DNA from: Crotophaga sulcirostris
Taxonomy: Eukaryota; Chordata; Aves; Cuculiformes; Crotophagidae
Assembly (NCBI GenBank): GCA_013397455.1
Contig: VYZB01000371.1
Span: 610,698 to 674,697 of the forward strand
Length of the DNA: 64,000 nt
Direction of reading: 5' to 3'
Part shown: in pieces, positions 61,515 through 64,000 of the stretch
How the letters are laid out: every line of letters begins with the position of its first letter
How positions within the stretch are numbered: the first letter of the stretch is position 1
Notes under the pieces: generated by a model
What the model saw: the letters and a program-made list of their open reading frames with translations, nothing else
Databases searched by the model: none
Told to the model about the DNA's origin: nothing
Made by a program: the position numbers and the translations under genes

Positions 61515-64000
61515 CCCATATTTCAGATCTGAATTCCAAGTGCCTAACTGATGCCAAGAATGTTGTTACAGGCCTGAAGGAATATCAGTCAGGATGGGGA
61601 ACAGGAGGAAGAAAGAGGTGTAAAAATACAGAGATGTTGCAAATATGGGAATAGAAGTTCTTGATCTAATGAAGACAAAAGGGATGAAAGACATCATAAT
61701 TTCTACACAAGAATTTCATATATCCATAGATAAGACAACCATTTTCAGTGAAGATTTTCCCATAGTGATTTACTGTTCAAGCAGCCAGTTGCAGGCTCCT
61801 ACAGTTCTTACGAGAGATGCAAAAGCAGAGGCTATCTCCTATTTTTTTATTTATACCCAACATAGTTATAAAAAACCTTCATATTACACCTCAAAAGTAT
61901 TTCTGCTTTATCATGTTGCTGATCATAGTCTGCCAAAGAATCTAAGCAGAGAAGCTCAATATGCTAGGTTTGTATTATTAGAGTACACAGCTAGCAAAGC
62001 ATGTAATTTTTGCCCTTGTTACAAGGAAAAGCAACCTAATGGCTAAGATGCCATTTTAATAACTAAAGCATATTAAAAAATAATCATGTCAGTAATGTGT
62101 TTATAGTTTGCAAAGAAAAGCACTGAGCAATAGTTCTGCTGAACCGTGGTCTGTTCATTAAAATTATGGATCTAGTTCTAGATTCTATTAATTAACAAAG
62201 CATTCCTTCGAAAGATATGCTATACAATTTGGTAAACAGTAATGATTTTGATTTGGACAATAATACAATTTACCTTGCAGAATGTATTTGACCAGGTTAA
62301 ATATTTTTCAGAAAGTAAAACGTGCTTCTCTTTCTCATATGCAGTGTGACCTATTTTATATTAAATTGAGAATGTCTAGACTTCACAAAGGATACAGAAT
62401 AGGACCCTAAATCAGTACAATATGCAAAAAAATCATATTGCATATTTATCAGGGAAATTTTTTCTTCCCCAGATGAATACAGAATTTCTAAAGGGGATAA
62501 GGATGTGTTATGGGAGAAATATTGTGAATGCATTAATTGAACACAAATTTGCCCTTTACTTCTTGACACTTCATTTGGAAAACACCAGGTAGGTGTTAAT
62601 TAAGATAACAAGTGACCCATACTTTTCATCTTCTGCTTTAATGACTGATGAGAATTTATGAACCTTAATATCACTTCTCCACTGATGCAGAGTTAAATAT
62701 ACAGAAAGAGAACATCACAAATGTAATTTAAATAGTTAAAAATTAAAGTCTCTCTTTTGATTTCAATATACATCTCAAAAACATAAGCATGTCATGCTGG
62801 GAGGAAGATGGCAACATATTAATTTTACAGAAGAATTGTCAACTGGTTACAGGTTATTGGAAAGATTGTCCTTAGCAAAGGTAGGAATGCTCTGCACTGC
62901 ATGCAGGAACTCGTATGCCTAAGAATATCTGTTCTAAAATGGAGTGTCTGCATTCATCTGGTTGAAGTTTCCATTAGAAAGTAGAATCCTTACTCTCTTC
63001 TAATCTGAATATTAAGAGCAGAAAAATGAATACATGCTTATCACCTAAAAAGGACCTGCCAGCTATTTCTGCACATGGGCTTTATTCCCTTGCCATTTAC
63101 GTGAGCTTATTTATCTCAAGGAACAAGAAAGGGGAATAAAACCCCTTTTGTATTCATACCAATTTAGCTTTGCACTTTTCCAAAATAATCAAAAGCAAGA
63201 CTTACATTAATAACAGGTATTCTTATTTTTGCAAAATGTCTACTTCAAATCAACAACATATCAGATACTCTTTATTCACCAAACGAAAATATCAAGTATT
63301 ATTTCAGTGACTGTATTGTGATCTCAGCTGTATTTCTCAACACTGAAGTTTCTTGAACTAATATAGCTCCATGGTTGCAGAGCTTGCTAAACTTGAAGGC
63401 AGACAGGCCATTTTGGGAGCAGACCAGTATAAACTGACTCAAAACCAAGCTCTTGTCTCTCTGTATAAAATAGTTTATAAGACACTGGTTTACTGAGAAT
63501 GACAATGGCTTCTATTTAGATAACTCAAGCTAGTGTTTCTCAATAGAGGTCTTCCATTTTGGTTCCAGCTTAGTTTTAAAATGTTTGAGTACGGCACACA
63601 CTGTCCAAAGGTACATCTAACAGTGCTCAGTTGCAGCAGAAAGATTCAAAACTTCTGCCACGTTTTTTTGATGTAGAGAATTCCTCTGCAGACTTTATTT
63701 TTTAAAGGCATAGACAAATCATAAACACACACAAAAAAGTTGCAATATTTTTGTAAACACAAGTCACTTATCTGTTGGTAGAAATGGCATCTTACCAGTA
63801 AGAGGCTAAACTTAAAGGCAGGCATATGCTGCTGAGTATGGAGTGGCTGAAGCAAGAGAATAGCCTTCATCCTGATGTAGTGAATATTAGTGCTTCCCAT
63901 TGCCCTTTTCATAATGACCATTATCTAGATTAGCTCCAGGAAAACACAGTCACGTACTGTATTAAACCATCATGGTCCACATTTACAAGTCATTTGGCAA
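61515..64000. other. Non-coding DNA to right edge, no gene seen
   Basis: The 133-codon + frame at 61645-62046 has no recognisable domain and no splice or promoter context. I see no interspersed repeat here. A TTTCTCAATAGAGG stretch near 63535 only faintly recalls a Charlie-type hAT end. Confidence 0.55.

Noticed and set aside
61645..62046. 133-codon open frame
   Set aside because: No domain, no promoter or splice signals, and a length within chance expectation.
63531..63560. TTTCTCAATAGAGG as a Charlie-type hAT terminus
   Set aside because: No matching inverted end or 8-bp duplication was found.
1..64000. CRISPR arrays, operons, prokaryotic promoters or terminators
   Set aside because: The sequence is vertebrate; no regularly spaced repeats and no dense coding were seen.

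Overview
The window looks like AT-rich, gene-poor DNA from a bird chromosome. Three things point to a bird. A 3' fragment of a CR1 LINE (4101-4316) and a second short CR1 tail (61273-61335) carry the avian CR1 3'-UTR wording. About 560 bases near 53681-54245 read like an old avian ERVL-type LTR. These family assignments come from memory of repeat sequences and were not checked against a library. The stretch is either a gene desert or the inside of a very long intron. I found no convincing coding exon, tRNA, rRNA or snRNA. The longest open frames (128-145 codons) are about what chance gives in AT-rich DNA of this length. The only hint of coding is a 28-codon open frame running in from the left edge (3-89).

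Layout. 1-4100: non-coding, with one neat hairpin at 1160. 4101-4316: CR1 on the minus strand. 4317-14182: non-coding, with a few stretches that look like possible conserved elements. 14183-14379 and 23066-23236: two short non-autonomous hAT transposons of one family in opposite orientations, each with 16-bp terminal inverted repeats and an 8-bp target duplication. 23426-23652: a 227-bp inverted repeat whose 30-bp arms match perfectly. 23653-53680: mostly unassignable sequence with an old retroposon fragment (31388-31530), a few SINE-like scraps and several degraded copies of what look like ancient self-complementary amniote repeats. 53681-54245: LTR without visible viral genes beside it. 54246-64000: unassigned sequence, a 21-base T run, a consensus splice donor, the short CR1 tail and a small 17-bp tandem repeat.

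No genes act together here. The content is a record of transposon insertion and decay. The most solid observations are the hAT pair, which can be aligned to each other and show how one copy was shortened, and the perfect-arm inverted repeat, which has no clear target duplication and which I cannot assign to a family. I did not find a new multi-gene biological system in this window.
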